Assembly (NCBI GenBank): GCA_900758315.1
Contig: CAAERF010000221.1
Location: 1-25,908, forward strand
Direction of reading: 5' to 3'
Source of the DNA: an uncultured Oscillospiraceae bacterium
GTDB lineage: Bacteria > Bacillota > Clostridia > Oscillospirales > Oscillospiraceae
Length of the DNA: 25,908 nt
Shown here: one piece after another, positions 7,470-16,757 of the stretch
How positions within the stretch are numbered: the first letter of the stretch is position 1
Layout of the letters: each line of letters starts with the position of its first letter
Made by a program: the position numbers and the translations under genes
The notes under the pieces: model-generated
Database searches by the model: none
What the model saw: the letters and a program-made list of their open reading frames with translations, nothing else
Told to the model about the DNA's origin: nothing

Positions 7470-8906
7470 ATGGAAACATTCGATTTGGCGGCGTTGGGAA
7501 ATTGGCTTTATAGCTGGGTGCAGCCTTCTGGTGCCATCCACGGATTTCATAATCACTCCGTCTGGGGGGATAATCCGCTGCGCTGGCCGGACTATACCAG
7601 CGGGCACTCCACGTTTGCGGCACCAATATTGCCGGGATTGGCACAGGTTTTGAGGCGCCGCTATGACGCGCGGGGGCAGGAACTTCTGGAACGGATGATG
7701 CGGTATCAGGCACACGCAATGCGCGATGACGGAGAGTACCTGCATATTGGGTTCCAGGCCGGAGAATTGGCGAAAGTAGGTCTTATCCACAATATGGTGC
7801 CTGCGCTTTCACTGCTGATGGCGGCGGGCATCGGCAAGGAATTTTTGCACAAAGACGTGGTGGAAGCCGCACGGGAATCCGCTTTGCGTGTGCTGACACA
7901 GGGCAGCCTGCATTATGGCGGGGGTCGCGCCGGGGTGGAAGCCTGCTGCAATCAGGATTATGCCCGTATCTGGGCAAAGCTCTTGCTGCAAAAATACTTT
8001 CAGGATGACCGGTTCGAACAGCAGGTACAGGAGGATCTGGACTATATGGTGGATCATTTCCACATCTCCGGCGTGCCGGACGAGGATTGTGACGGTACAA
8101 AGCGGGCGTTACTGGGAAAAGACCAATTGTTGTTGGAGCCTGCTGAATACTACGGGCTAATGATTGTTCCGCTGTGTATCGGCTATGAACTGTTTGGACG
8201 GGAAAAATGGCTGCACGCCGCAGTCCGCCTGTGTAATCATGTGGTTCGAAGCAGTTTTCTGGATGAGGAGAACTGTCGCCGGGTTCACCGCGCCTATTAT
8301 GCGAAGTCTGACGGCAGTTGGGGGCGGCTGACGCAACCTATGCAGATTCAGGGGAACGGGTTGACGCTGTACGGAATCAGCTACTGCGCACGCTTGACAG
8401 GAAACCGGGAAATGGAAAAGTTCTTGGCGGAGATGGAACAGGGGATTGCGCACTACCAGACAAAGCGGGGGTTTTTGCGGGCTGCTACCGGATGGGACAC
8501 CGAAGCGGATGCTGTGCCCGCTACCGCTTGGCAGGCGCATGACTTTTTCTACTTTGCCCATCGGCTGGAACAGATTCAGGAAGAGTTTTGGGATCGATTT
8601 TTTGCCCCGGTGAAAGAATGCACAGTTCTGCTGTCCAATACCTGCCTGTGGATGGAGGACGGTCAGCGCTGGACGATTCAGGACTATTTCAGCCGTTCTG
8701 TATATCAGATTTATGGCAGGAAAGACAGGGAACGATTCGGGCGGGATTTATCTTGGACCGGCGAAAAGAACGATGTCGAGCCGGATTACCTGTGGGGGGA
8801 AGCACTGCCCCGTATGGTATTGAATGACGACTGCGTGACGCCGCTGCGCCCGTTGCCGGCGCACGCCGTGGTATATAATTTTTCCCGGTATCGTTGGATT
8901 CCGTAA
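7470..8906 (+). CDS. Uncharacterised 478-aa protein, possible alpha-toroid glycan enzyme
   Basis: I do not recognise a specific family. The protein has no signal peptide or membrane segment, so it is predicted cytoplasmic. It is rich in Trp, Tyr and His, with repeated helical stretches spaced like an (alpha/alpha)6 toroid: LPGLAQVLRRRYDARGQELL, MAAGIGKEFLHKDVVEAA, ARIWAKLLLQKYF and CIGYELFGREKWLHAAVRLC. Aromatic/acidic clusters such as HNHSVWGDNPLRWPDY near residues 26-43, GVPDEDCDGT and GWDTEADAVPATAW would suit a carbohydrate-binding cleft. Glycosidases, lyases and epimerases with this fold share such features, so a cytoplasmic enzyme acting on the imported sugar is plausible but unproven. 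AAAGGAGG precedes the ATG. It sits between the permeases and the nucleotidyltransferase in the same orientation. Confidence 0.6.
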   Translation: METFDLAALGNWLYSWVQPSGAIHGFHNHSVWGDNPLRWPDYTSGHSTFAAPILPGLAQVLRRRYDARGQELLERMMRYQAHAMRDDGEYLHIGFQAGELAKVGLIHNMVPALSLLMAAGIGKEFLHKDVVEAARESALRVLTQGSLHYGGGRAGVEACCNQDYARIWAKLLLQKYFQDDRFEQQVQEDLDYMVDHFHISGVPDEDCDGTKRALLGKDQLLLEPAEYYGLMIVPLCIGYELFGREKWLHAAVRLCNHVVRSSFLDEENCRRVHRAYYAKSDGSWGRLTQPMQIQGNGLTLYGISYCARLTGNREMEKFLAEMEQGIAHYQTKRGFLRAATGWDTEADAVPATAWQAHDFFYFAHRLEQIQEEFWDRFFAPVKECTVLLSNTCLWMEDGQRWTIQDYFSRSVYQIYGRKDRERFGRDLSWTGEKNDVEPDYLWGEALPRMVLNDDCVTPLRPLPAHAVVYNFSRYRWIP

Positions 8907-8960
8907 GCGTGAACGGATTGCGTTATCAAAATATTTTTGACAGAAAGGAAAGATAAGCAT

Positions 8961-9887
8961 ATGAAAAAACCGATTCTGGTAGTAATGGCAGCCGGTATGG
9001 GAAGTCGTTACGGGGGTCTGAAACAAATGGATCCCGTAGGAAATCATGGTCAGGTGATTATGGATTATTCGCTTTATGATGCCCGGCGAGCGGGATTTGA
9101 AACGGTAGTATTTATCATTAAGCGGGAGATGGAAAATGACTTCCGCCATTTGATAGGTGACCGAATCGCTCATGTTATGGAGGTGCGCTACGCTTTTCAG
9201 GAATTGAGTGACCTGCCAACCGGATATACCGTGCCGGAGGGACGAACCAAGCCTTGGGGAACCAGCCATGCGGTTTTGGCTGCGCGAAACTGCATCGATG
9301 CGCCCTTTGCGGTTATCAATGCAGATGATTACTACGGCCCGGAGGCATTCGAGCAGATTTATCAGTATCTTACGGAACACTCGGATACAAAAGCAGGATA
9401 TGAGTATGCCATGGTGGGTTACCTGCTCCGTAATACCCTTACAGAAAATGGCTATGTATCCCGTGGTGTTTGCCAAGCGGACGCGCAGGGCTACCTGACC
9501 AAAGTGACCGAGCGCACCCATATTGAAAAAGAAGGGGAGGGCGCCCGCTTTACCGAGGATGAGGGCGCAACTTGGACGGCACTGCCAGGCGACACCGTGG
9601 TATCCATGAACCTGTGGGGCTTTACGCCCAGCTTTGTTGCAGAAGCGCAACAGCGGTTTGCCGCGTTTCTGGACCGCGCAATGGTTGAAAATCCGAAAAA
9701 AGGCGAGTACTTTTTGCCCAGTGTGGTCAGTGAACTGATTGAAGAAAAGCGGGGAAGAGTCAAGGTATTGCGCAGCCAGGATAAATGGTACGGTGTGACC
9801 TATAAAGAAGATAAACCCGTGGTGGTGGATGCCATCCGGAAAATGACCCAGACGGGTGTGTATCCTGATCGACTGTGGGAGGTGTGA
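8961..9887 (+). CDS. Sugar-phosphate nucleotidyltransferase family protein
   Basis: A 308-aa cytoplasmic enzyme of the NTP_transferase (GT-A-like) fold that would join an NTP to a sugar 1-phosphate. The N-terminal nucleotide-binding signature is MAAGMGSRYGGLKQMDPVG. The metal-binding region is VINADDYYGPEAF (Asp-Asp), and later motifs include NLWGFTPSF and VVDAIRKMTQTG. The start chosen is ATG 8961, preceded by AAAGGAAAG; an in-frame start at 8937 has no ribosome site. It is followed after three bases by a NahK-like 1-kinase, so the pair could make a hexose or hexosamine 1-phosphate and then its nucleotide sugar. Whether the nucleotide is UTP or another NTP cannot be told from sequence. In the Bifidobacterium lnp pathway this position is filled by a different uridylyltransferase family. 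Confidence 0.8.
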   Translation: MKKPILVVMAAGMGSRYGGLKQMDPVGNHGQVIMDYSLYDARRAGFETVVFIIKREMENDFRHLIGDRIAHVMEVRYAFQELSDLPTGYTVPEGRTKPWGTSHAVLAARNCIDAPFAVINADDYYGPEAFEQIYQYLTEHSDTKAGYEYAMVGYLLRNTLTENGYVSRGVCQADAQGYLTKVTERTHIEKEGEGARFTEDEGATWTALPGDTVVSMNLWGFTPSFVAEAQQRFAAFLDRAMVENPKKGEYFLPSVVSELIEEKRGRVKVLRSQDKWYGVTYKEDKPVVVDAIRKMTQTGVYPDRLWEV

Positions 9888-9890
9888 AGT

Positions 9891-11003
9891 ATGTTGCAGC
9901 AAGCAGAACGAATTTTGCAGGAGGTACTGGATGCCTTTGACTTTGGCGGACAGGTGGCAGGTGTCCTGCGGTATGGTCAGGGACACATTAACGATACATT
10001 TTGTGTGTATGTGCAGCAGGCAGACGGCGATGCAAAGCGCAGTATTTTGCAGCGAATCAACACGGATACGTTCCGAGATCCTGCGGGACTGATGGAAAAT
10101 ATTGTGGGCGTCACAGAGTATTTGCGGCGTGTGATTCAGGAAAAGGGGGGTGACCCCGAGCGAGAAACCCTAACAGTCATCCGCACAAAAAAGGGGGAGG
10201 CTTTTTTCACCGACAGTACCGGCGGCGCGTGGCGGGCTTACCACTTTGTTAAGGATACGGTATGTTTGCAGCAGGTGCAGACACCGGAACAGTTTTACCA
10301 GTCGGCGTGGACTTTCGGAAATTTTCAGCGACTTTTGGCAGATTACCCTGCCCATACGCTGCATGAAACGATTCCCCAATTTCACGATACCCGTGATCGG
10401 TATAAAAAGTTTGAAAAGGCAGTGGAAGCCAATGTATGCGGGCGAGCTGCTGAGGTGCAAGCTGAAATCTGTTTTGTGCGGGAGCATCAGGCAGACTGCG
10501 CCGTGCTGATGGATCTGCTGGAATCGGGAAAGCTCCCGTTGCGCGTGACCCACAACGATACAAAACTGAATAACGTGTTGTTGGACAAAAAGACGGGATG
10601 CGGTTTGTGCGTCATTGATCTGGATACGGTTATGCCGGGATTGTCTTTGAATGACTTTGGAGATTCTATTCGTTTCGGGGCAAACCATAGTGCGGAGGAT
10701 GAGCCGGATCTAAGTTTGGTGAACTTTGATTTGGAACTTTTTGAGATTTATACCAAAGGATTCCTGGGGGCGGCGGGGGATGCCCTGACAGCACGAGAAA
10801 AAGAAATGCTGCCCTGGGGCGCTAAACTTATGACGCTGGAATGTGGAATGCGGTTCCTTACGGATTATCTGGAAGGAGATCACTATTTTAAGACGCATCG
10901 ACCCGGACAAAATCTGGACCGCTGCCGTACACAGTTCAAGCTGGTGCGCGATATGGAAGCACACTGGCCCGAGATGGCGGCTATCGTACAAAAATATAGC
11001 TGA
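9891..11003 (+). CDS. NahK-like sugar 1-kinase (APH fold)
   Basis: A 370-aa kinase resembling N-acetylhexosamine 1-kinase (NahK/LnpB), which phosphorylates GlcNAc or GalNAc at O-1. The N-terminal lobe contains GQGHINDTFCV (phosphate loop region). The catalytic loop is THNDTKLNNVLLD (Brenner H-x-D-x-x-x-x-N), and the metal site is VIDLDTVMPGLSLNDFGD followed by SIRFGAN. These closely recall NahK of bifidobacteria, and length matches (about 360). The ATG is preceded by GGAGGTG overlapping the end of the previous gene, indicating coupling. It lies directly upstream of the fucose genes. Known partners of NahK are a galacto-N-biose phosphorylase (GH112), a uridylyltransferase and GalE; only a nucleotidyltransferase and, across the IS, galE are present here. 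Substrate specificity is inferred. Confidence 0.75.
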   Translation: MLQQAERILQEVLDAFDFGGQVAGVLRYGQGHINDTFCVYVQQADGDAKRSILQRINTDTFRDPAGLMENIVGVTEYLRRVIQEKGGDPERETLTVIRTKKGEAFFTDSTGGAWRAYHFVKDTVCLQQVQTPEQFYQSAWTFGNFQRLLADYPAHTLHETIPQFHDTRDRYKKFEKAVEANVCGRAAEVQAEICFVREHQADCAVLMDLLESGKLPLRVTHNDTKLNNVLLDKKTGCGLCVIDLDTVMPGLSLNDFGDSIRFGANHSAEDEPDLSLVNFDLELFEIYTKGFLGAAGDALTAREKEMLPWGAKLMTLECGMRFLTDYLEGDHYFKTHRPGQNLDRCRTQFKLVRDMEAHWPEMAAIVQKYS

Positions 11004-11021
11004 CTAGGAGTGGAAGAAATC

Positions 11022-11711
11022 ATGAATAGGAACCTTATCAAGGAACAAATCTGTGATGTCTGCCACAAGATGTGGCAACTGGGTTGGGTTGCGGCGAACG
11101 ATGGCAACGTATCGGCTCGTCTGGAAGACGGAACCTTTCTGTGTACGCCTACGGGTATGAGTAAGAGTTTCATTACCCCGGAAAAACTCATTCGTATCAA
11201 CGCCAAGGGCGAAGTTCTGGAAGGTGCCGAAGGTCTGCGCCCCTCCAGTGAAATCAAGATGCATCTGCGCTGCTATGAAAAGCGCCCCGATGTGTGGAGC
11301 GTCATCCACGCCCACCCGCCCGGTGCTACCGGCTTTGCGGTGGCGCACAAGGCGATGGATATGTACAACATGATTGAAGATGTGGCGGTCATCGGCAGTG
11401 TGCCCCTGACCCCCTACGGCACCCCCAGCACCACCGAGGTACCCGATGCCATCGAACCCTATCTGGAAGAACACGATGTCATGCTGCTGGAGAACCACGG
11501 CGCGCTGGCAGTGGGCAGCGATGTCATTACCGCCTTCTACCGCATGGAAAGTCTGGAACTGTGGGCAAAAATTACCATCAACGCGGTGATTCTGGGCGGT
11601 AGTAACGACATCAGCCGGGAAAATATCCAGAAACTCATCGACTTGCGCGGCTTTTACCGGGTCACCGGTCGCCATCCCGGCTACAAGAAATTTGACAACG
11701 GGCTGAGGTGA
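11022..11711 (+). CDS. fucA: L-fuculose-1-phosphate aldolase
   Basis: Class II aldolase that splits L-fuculose 1-phosphate into dihydroxyacetone phosphate and L-lactaldehyde, using zinc. Visible active-site elements are NDGNVSARLEDG (phosphate binding), the catalytic Glu in PSSEIKMHL, the zinc ligands in VIHAHPPGATG and the third zinc His in LLENHGALAVG. Length of 229 residues is close to the family (about 215). I chose ATG 11022, about 11 bases after AGGAG; a GTG at 11010 is also in frame but overlaps the ribosome site. The gene starts 18 bases after the kinase and ends overlapping the ribosome site of fucU. A rhamnulose- or ribulose-phosphate aldolase is possible by family, but FucU, FucI and FucO next door decide for fucose. 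Confidence 0.9.
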   Translation: MNRNLIKEQICDVCHKMWQLGWVAANDGNVSARLEDGTFLCTPTGMSKSFITPEKLIRINAKGEVLEGAEGLRPSSEIKMHLRCYEKRPDVWSVIHAHPPGATGFAVAHKAMDMYNMIEDVAVIGSVPLTPYGTPSTTEVPDAIEPYLEEHDVMLLENHGALAVGSDVITAFYRMESLELWAKITINAVILGGSNDISRENIQKLIDLRGFYRVTGRHPGYKKFDNGLR

Positions 11712-11716
11712 ATAAG

Positions 11717-12151
11717 ATGCTGAAAGGAATTCCCGCCATTCTTTCCCCGGAACTGTTGAAGGTGCTGACCGAGATGGGGCATGGGGACGAGATTGTTTTG
11801 GCGGACGGCAATTTTCCAGCGGAAAGCATGGGCAAGGACGCCATTGTGGTACGCGCCGATGGACACAATGTGCCGGAACTGCTGGACGCCGTGCTGACCT
11901 TGATGCCGCTGGATCAGTACACCGAAAAGCCGGCGGCGCTGATGGAAGTGGTGCCTGGGGATGACTGCAAGCCCACCATCTGGGACAAGTACCGCCGCCT
12001 GTTGGAGAATCACAGCGAAAACCCGAAAAACATCGAGATGATGGAGCGGTTTGCCTTCTATGAGCGGGCAAAAAAAGCCTACGCCATCGTGGCTACTGGC
12101 GAAACCGCCATCTATGCCAATATCCTGCTGAAAAAGGGAGTGGTCCAATGA
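11717..12151 (+). CDS. fucU: L-fucose mutarotase
   Basis: A 144-aa RbsD/FucU-family protein that interconverts alpha and beta anomers of L-fucose so that the isomerase receives its preferred form. Family motifs are present: MLKGIPAILSPELLKVL at the start, EMGHGDEIVLADGNFPA with the catalytic His, and TGETAIYANILLKKGV at the C-terminus. The start is ATG 11717, six bases after GAGGTG; an in-frame GTG at 11708 lies within the upstream stop region. Its last codons overlap the start of the kinase gene (ATG 12148, ATGA-type overlap), indicating translational coupling. Confidence 0.93.
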   Translation: MLKGIPAILSPELLKVLTEMGHGDEIVLADGNFPAESMGKDAIVVRADGHNVPELLDAVLTLMPLDQYTEKPAALMEVVPGDDCKPTIWDKYRRLLENHSENPKNIEMMERFAFYERAKKAYAIVATGETAIYANILLKKGVVQ

Positions 12152-13572
12152 AACGGGTGCTGGCTTTTGACTTTGGTGCGTCCAGCGGACGGGCTATTCT
12201 GGGCGAGTATGAGGGCGGTCGCCTTACCTATAAAGAGGTACACCGCTTTGAAAACAACCCCCGCGAACAGGACGGGCATCTCCGCTGGGATTTTACCGAC
12301 CTGATGAACAATGTCCGCTTGGGCATTGAGAAAGCAGGGGCTTTCGACAGCATCGCTTTCGATACTTGGGGCGTGGACTTTGGTCTGCTGGACGAAGCGG
12401 GTCACCTGCTGGAAGACCCCGTGCATTACCGGGACGACCGCACCAATGGAATGAACGAGCAGGCGGAGAAAACCCTGCCCGCCGCCGACCTGTACGCCGC
12501 CACCGGCTGTCAGATTATGAGCATTAACACCCTGTTTCAGCTGCTGGCGGTGCAGCAACAGCAGCCGGAACTGTGGACAAAAGTCCGGCAGCTGCTGTTT
12601 ATGCCCGACCTGTTTGCCTATGCTCTGTGCGGGAGCCGGGTCTGCGAAACGACCATCGCCTCCACCAGCCAGATGCTGGATGCCCACACCGGGCGTTGGA
12701 GCAAGACCGTCCTAGATGCCTTTTCGGTTCCCGAAAGCCTGTTTGCCCCGATGGTGACCAGCGGCACGGTGGTGGGGGAATACAAGGGTGCCAAGGTCAT
12801 TGCAGCGGCGGGGCACGACACCCAGTGCGCCGTTGCGGCGCTGCCCGCGCCGCAGCCGGGGGCAGCCTTTTTGTCCTGCGGCACCTGGAGCCTGCTGGGC
12901 TGTGAGCTGGACGCCCCCATCCTCACCAATGAAAGCCGCACCCTGGCGCTCTCCAACGAACGTGGGTCCAATGGCAAGGTCAACTACCTGAAAAACATCA
13001 TCGGTCTGTGGCTGATTCAGGAAAGCCGCCGCCAGTGGAAGCGAGAAGGGACCGCGTACAGCTTCTCGGAACTGGAGGAGTTGGCATTGCAGGCAGAACC
13101 CCTGCGCAGCTTCATCGACCCGGACGCCCCGGAGTTCACCCCGCCCGGGAACATTCCCGACCGCGTGCGGGAATTCTGCCGCCGTACTGGTCAGCCGGTG
13201 CCCGAAACGGTGGGGCAAGTGGTGCGCTGCCTGTACGAGAGCCTCGCCCTCAAATACCGCTTTGCCTTGGAACAGCTGAACCGCGCCACGGGGCAGAACA
13301 TTTCTTGCCTGCACATCATCGGCGGCGGCACGCAGGCAAAACTGCTCTGCCGCATGACCGCAGACAGCATCGGTCTGCCGGTGATTGCCGGTCCCATCGA
13401 AGCCACCGCCCTGGGCAACATCCTCATTCAGCTGGTGGCCCTGGGCGAACTGAAAAATCTGGACGAGGGCCGCGCCCTCATCGCCCGCACCGAGCCGGTG
13501 CAGCGGTATGAACCCGAACAGACGGCGCTGTGGAACTGCGCCTATGAAACCTATCAAACCATTCTGAATTGA
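12148..13572 (+). CDS. FGGY-family L-fuculokinase (RhaB-like)
   Basis: Phosphorylates a ketose at O-1; in this operon the substrate should be L-fuculose. The sequence is most like rhamnulokinase (RhaB): the N-terminal phosphate loop is [14 protein letters not shown], followed by [20 protein letters not shown], then the ATP-domain motifs [25 protein letters not shown] and [15 protein letters not shown]. At 474 residues it is full length for the family. Overlapping ATG with fucU and only 17 bases to the fucI start show a tight operon. No rhamnose isomerase or rhamnulose-phosphate aldolase is present, so the RhaB-type kinase is assigned to fucose by context. The enzyme may act on both sugars. 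Confidence 0.88.
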   Translation: MKRVLAFDFGASSGRAILGEYEGGRLTYKEVHRFENNPREQDGHLRWDFTDLMNNVRLGIEKAGAFDSIAFDTWGVDFGLLDEAGHLLEDPVHYRDDRTNGMNEQAEKTLPAADLYAATGCQIMSINTLFQLLAVQQQQPELWTKVRQLLFMPDLFAYALCGSRVCETTIASTSQMLDAHTGRWSKTVLDAFSVPESLFAPMVTSGTVVGEYKGAKVIAAAGHDTQCAVAALPAPQPGAAFLSCGTWSLLGCELDAPILTNESRTLALSNERGSNGKVNYLKNIIGLWLIQESRRQWKREGTAYSFSELEELALQAEPLRSFIDPDAPEFTPPGNIPDRVREFCRRTGQPVPETVGQVVRCLYESLALKYRFALEQLNRATGQNISCLHIIGGGTQAKLLCRMTADSIGLPVIAGPIEATALGNILIQLVALGELKNLDEGRALIARTEPVQRYEPEQTALWNCAYETYQTILN

Positions 13573-13589
13573 CAAGGAGGAAGAGCAAG

Positions 13590-15374
13590 ATGCTTTATCC
13601 CAAAATCGGTATCCGCCCCACCATCGATGGCCGCTGGGGCGGCGTTCGTGAAAGTCTGGAAGACCAGACCATGGCCATGGCCCGCAACGCCAAGGCCCTG
13701 ATCGAAGAAAACCTGCGTTACCCCGACGGCACCCCGGTGCAGTGCGTCATTGCCGATTCCACCATCGGCGGCGGCGCCGAAGCTGCGGCCTGTGCCGACA
13801 AGTTCCAGACCGAAAACGTGGTGGCTACGCTGACCGTCACCCGCTGCTGGTGCTACGGCAGCGAAACTTTCGACATGGACCCCCGCACCATTAAGGCGGT
13901 GTGGGGTTTCAACGGCACCGAGCGCCCCGGTGCCGTCTACCTGGCCGCCGTGCTGGCAGCCCATGCCCAGAAGGGTCTGCCCGCCTTCTCCATCTACGGG
14001 CATGACGTGCAGGAAGCCAGCGACACCAGCGTGCCTGTTGATGCCGCCGAAAAGATTCTGCGCTTTGCCCGCTGTACCGTGGCGGTGGGCTGGATGCGCA
14101 ACAAGTCCTATGTGAACTTGGGCGGCGTGGCCATGGGCATTGCGGGCAGCTACTGCGATGCTTCCTTCTTCCAGAAATATCTGGGCATCCGCCCCGAGTG
14201 GGTGGACATGACCGAGATTGTCCGCCGCATCACCCTGGGCATCTACGACCCCGAAGAATATGACCGCGCCCTGACTTGGGTCAAAACTCACTGCAAAGAA
14301 GGCTTTGACTGCAATGCAGGCAAGAAACTGCCCGAAGTCATCACCAAATCCAAGGTGGTACCCGCCGACAAGGACTGGGAATTCATCACCAAGATGACGA
14401 TGGTCATGCGGGATATCCTGTACGGCAATCCCAAGCTGGACGAGCTGGGCTGGCATGAGGAAGCCCTGGGCAAGAACGCCGTGGCGGGCGGCTTCCAGGG
14501 GCAGCGCAACTGGACCGACTGGCTGCCCAACGCCGACTTCTCCGAGGCTATCATGGCTTCCACCTTCGACTGGAACGGCCCGAAGCGCCCCACCCCCTTC
14601 GCCACCGAAAACGATACCCTCAACGGCGTTTCCATGCTTCTGGGCACCCTGGTTTCCGGCACCGCCCCCTGCTTCCACGACGTGCGCACCTACTGGAGCC
14701 CCAAAGCCTGTGAGCGGGTCACCGGCCACAAGCCGGAGGGCGTGGCCAAGGACGGTTTCATCCACCTGATCAACTCCGGCGCCACGGCGCTGGATGGCTG
14801 CGGCGCCGCCGTCAACGCGAAGGGCGAACACGTGATGAAGCCCTTCTGGGAGATGACCGATGCAGACGTGAACGCCTGCCTGAAAGCCACCGACTGGTGC
14901 CGTGCCAACTATGAGTATTTCCGGGGCGGCGGCTTCTCCAGCCATTTCCGCTGCACCGCCGAAATGCCGGTGACCATGCTGCGTGTGAACATTGTGGAAG
15001 GCGTAGGCCCGGTGCTGCAGATTGCCGAAGGCTGGACCGCCAACCTGCCCGATGATGTGCACACTCCCATCGACAAGCGCACCGACCCCACCTGGCCCAC
15101 CACCTGGTTCGTGCCCCGCCTGACCGGCAAGGGCGCCTTTGCTGACGTGTACAGCGTCATGGCCAACTGGGGCGCCAACCACGGCGTCACCGTCTACGGC
15201 CATGTGGGCGCCGATTTGATCACTCTGGCATCCATGCTGCGCATTCCGGTGGCTATGCACAATGTACCGAATGAAAAGGTCTACCGTCCCCATTCCTGGG
15301 CCGCCTTCGGCACCAAGGACACCGAGGCCGCCGACTATGCCGCCTGCAAGCAGTACGGCCCGCTGTATGACTGA
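13590..15374 (+). CDS. fucI: L-fucose isomerase
   Basis: Converts L-fucose to L-fuculose in the cytoplasm with Mn2+. The 594-aa product matches the family length (about 590). It opens with the typical [20 protein letters not shown] and continues with [19 protein letters not shown] and [15 protein letters not shown]. The metal region contains [11 protein letters not shown], and the C-terminal active-site region contains [20 protein letters not shown] 13590 is preceded by AAGGAGG at proper spacing; an in-frame start at 13569 overlaps the kinase stop and lacks a ribosome site. Codon use is strongly GC-rich, unlike the transporter genes in the same operon. It is followed after 21 bases by the lactaldehyde reductase gene. 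Confidence 0.95.
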   Translation: MLYPKIGIRPTIDGRWGGVRESLEDQTMAMARNAKALIEENLRYPDGTPVQCVIADSTIGGGAEAAACADKFQTENVVATLTVTRCWCYGSETFDMDPRTIKAVWGFNGTERPGAVYLAAVLAAHAQKGLPAFSIYGHDVQEASDTSVPVDAAEKILRFARCTVAVGWMRNKSYVNLGGVAMGIAGSYCDASFFQKYLGIRPEWVDMTEIVRRITLGIYDPEEYDRALTWVKTHCKEGFDCNAGKKLPEVITKSKVVPADKDWEFITKMTMVMRDILYGNPKLDELGWHEEALGKNAVAGGFQGQRNWTDWLPNADFSEAIMASTFDWNGPKRPTPFATENDTLNGVSMLLGTLVSGTAPCFHDVRTYWSPKACERVTGHKPEGVAKDGFIHLINSGATALDGCGAAVNAKGEHVMKPFWEMTDADVNACLKATDWCRANYEYFRGGGFSSHFRCTAEMPVTMLRVNIVEGVGPVLQIAEGWTANLPDDVHTPIDKRTDPTWPTTWFVPRLTGKGAFADVYSVMANWGANHGVTVYGHVGADLITLASMLRIPVAMHNVPNEKVYRPHSWAAFGTKDTEAADYAACKQYGPLYD

Positions 15375-15395
15375 GTTATATAAGGAGAGAAAACT

Positions 15396-16544
15396 ATGGT
15401 TTCCCGCATTGTTCTGAACACCATTTCCTACCACGGCCACGGCGCCATCGAAAACATCGTTCCCGAACTGACTTCCCGCGGTTACAAGAAAGCCTTCGTC
15501 TGCTCCGACCCTGCCCTCATTAAGTTCGGTGTCTCCAAGAAGGTCACCGACCTGCTGGATGCAGCAGGCTTTGCTTACGCTGTGTACAGCGAGATTAAGC
15601 CCAACCCCACCATCCAGAACGTCCAGGACGGTGTGGAAGCATTCAAGAAGGCGGAAGCCGACTGCATCGTGACCATCGGCGGCGGCTCCTCCATGGATAC
15701 TGCCAAGGCCATCGGTATCATCATCAATAACCCCGAATTTGCTGACGTTCGCAGCCTGGAGGGCGTGGCCCCCACCAAGAAGCATGCGGTGTTCACCATT
15801 GCCGTGCCCACCACCGCTGGCACCGCTGCCGAAGTCACCATCAACTACGTCATCACCGACGTGGAGAAGAAGCGCAAGTTCGTCTGTGTGGACACCAACG
15901 ACATCCCCGAAGTGGCCGTGGTCGACCCTGATATGATGGCCTCCATGCCCAAGGGCCTGACTGCTGCCACCGGTATGGACGCTCTGACCCATGCCATTGA
16001 AGGCTACATCACCAAGGGCCATTGCACCATCTCCGATATGTTCCATCTGGAAGCCATCCGCCTGATCTCCGAAAACCTGCGCGGCGCTGTGGAGAATACC
16101 CCCGAAGGCCGTGAAGGCATGGCCTTGGGCCAGTACATCGCCGGTATGGGCTTCTCCAACGTGGGCCTGGGCATCGTTCACAGCATGGCCCACGGCCTGA
16201 GCGCCCTGTACGACACCCCCCACGGCGTGGCCTGCGCCATCCTGCTGCCGGTGGGCCTGGAATACAACAAGAGCGTGGCCGGTGAGCGTTACCGTGCCGT
16301 GGGCAAGGCCATGGGACTGGAAGGCATCGACGCAATGACCGCTGAGGAAGCCGCCGACGCAACCATCGCCGCCGTGAAGCGGCTGTCCGCTGACGTGGGT
16401 ATCCCCGCCAACCTGCAGGGCATCCTGAAGGAAGAGGACATCCAGTTCCTGGCCGAGTCCGCCTTCGCCGATGCCTGCCGTCCCGGTAATCCCCGTGATA
16501 CAAGCGTAGAGGAAATTGCAGGCCTCTATCGATCCATGATGTGA
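15396..16544 (+). CDS. fucO: Lactaldehyde reductase (iron alcohol dehydrogenase)
   Basis: A group III iron-containing alcohol dehydrogenase of 382 residues that reduces L-lactaldehyde to L-1,2-propanediol with NADH, the last step of fucose breakdown. The N-terminal NAD domain carries IVTIGGGSSMDTAKAIGI and VPTTAGTAAEVT. The C-terminal metal domain carries GMDALTHAIEGY (Asp and His ligands) and HSMAHGLSALYDTPHGVACA (two further His ligands). A strong ribosome site (TAAGGAGAG) precedes ATG 15396. It is the last gene of the fuc block; no clear intrinsic terminator follows. No propanediol-utilisation genes are in the window, so propanediol is likely excreted. Confidence 0.93.
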   Translation: MVSRIVLNTISYHGHGAIENIVPELTSRGYKKAFVCSDPALIKFGVSKKVTDLLDAAGFAYAVYSEIKPNPTIQNVQDGVEAFKKAEADCIVTIGGGSSMDTAKAIGIIINNPEFADVRSLEGVAPTKKHAVFTIAVPTTAGTAAEVTINYVITDVEKKRKFVCVDTNDIPEVAVVDPDMMASMPKGLTAATGMDALTHAIEGYITKGHCTISDMFHLEAIRLISENLRGAVENTPEGREGMALGQYIAGMGFSNVGLGIVHSMAHGLSALYDTPHGVACAILLPVGLEYNKSVAGERYRAVGKAMGLEGIDAMTAEEAADATIAAVKRLSADVGIPANLQGILKEEDIQFLAESAFADACRPGNPRDTSVEEIAGLYRSMM

Positions 16545-16757
16545 TTTGTGTTATCGATTTTTCGGGAGTATGGAAATATTAGTGTTAGAAATATGGCTTG
16601 ACATAAATTCTGTCCTTTCCGGATAGAATGAAAACTTACCAAACCTTAGGTATATTCGCGCCTGAGTTGCGCTGAAAATGGTAGGGAATTGATTTATGGA
16701 ACAGATTAAGCTAAAAGTGTTATCGCAGCCAAAATCAAAGCCCTGCTCTCCTAAACT
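16545..16757. other. Gene-free spacer after fucO
   Basis: An AT-rich 213-bp spacer between the operon end and the conjugative-element remnant. A TTGACA near 16599 and TAGAAT near 16625 are 20 bp apart, too far for a standard promoter. No convincing terminator for the operon is visible, which may mean it was lost when mobile DNA arrived. The change from GC-rich operon to foreign DNA happens here. Confidence 0.5.

Noticed and set aside
8748-9986. 412-codon minus-strand frame opposite the nucleotidyltransferase
   Set aside because: Covered by a clear enzyme gene on the plus strand with its ribosome site. The minus-strand product has no recognisable domain.
13554-16223. 889-codon open frame on the minus strand opposite fucI/fucO
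   Set aside because: It is a mirror of GC-rich codon use in fucI and fucO. The peptide is Gly/Val/His-rich low-order sequence with no family motif, while the plus strand holds two complete, well-known enzymes.
16599-16630. TTGACA and TAGAAT as a promoter after fucO
   Set aside because: Spacing is 20 bp, outside the normal range, and no intact gene follows.
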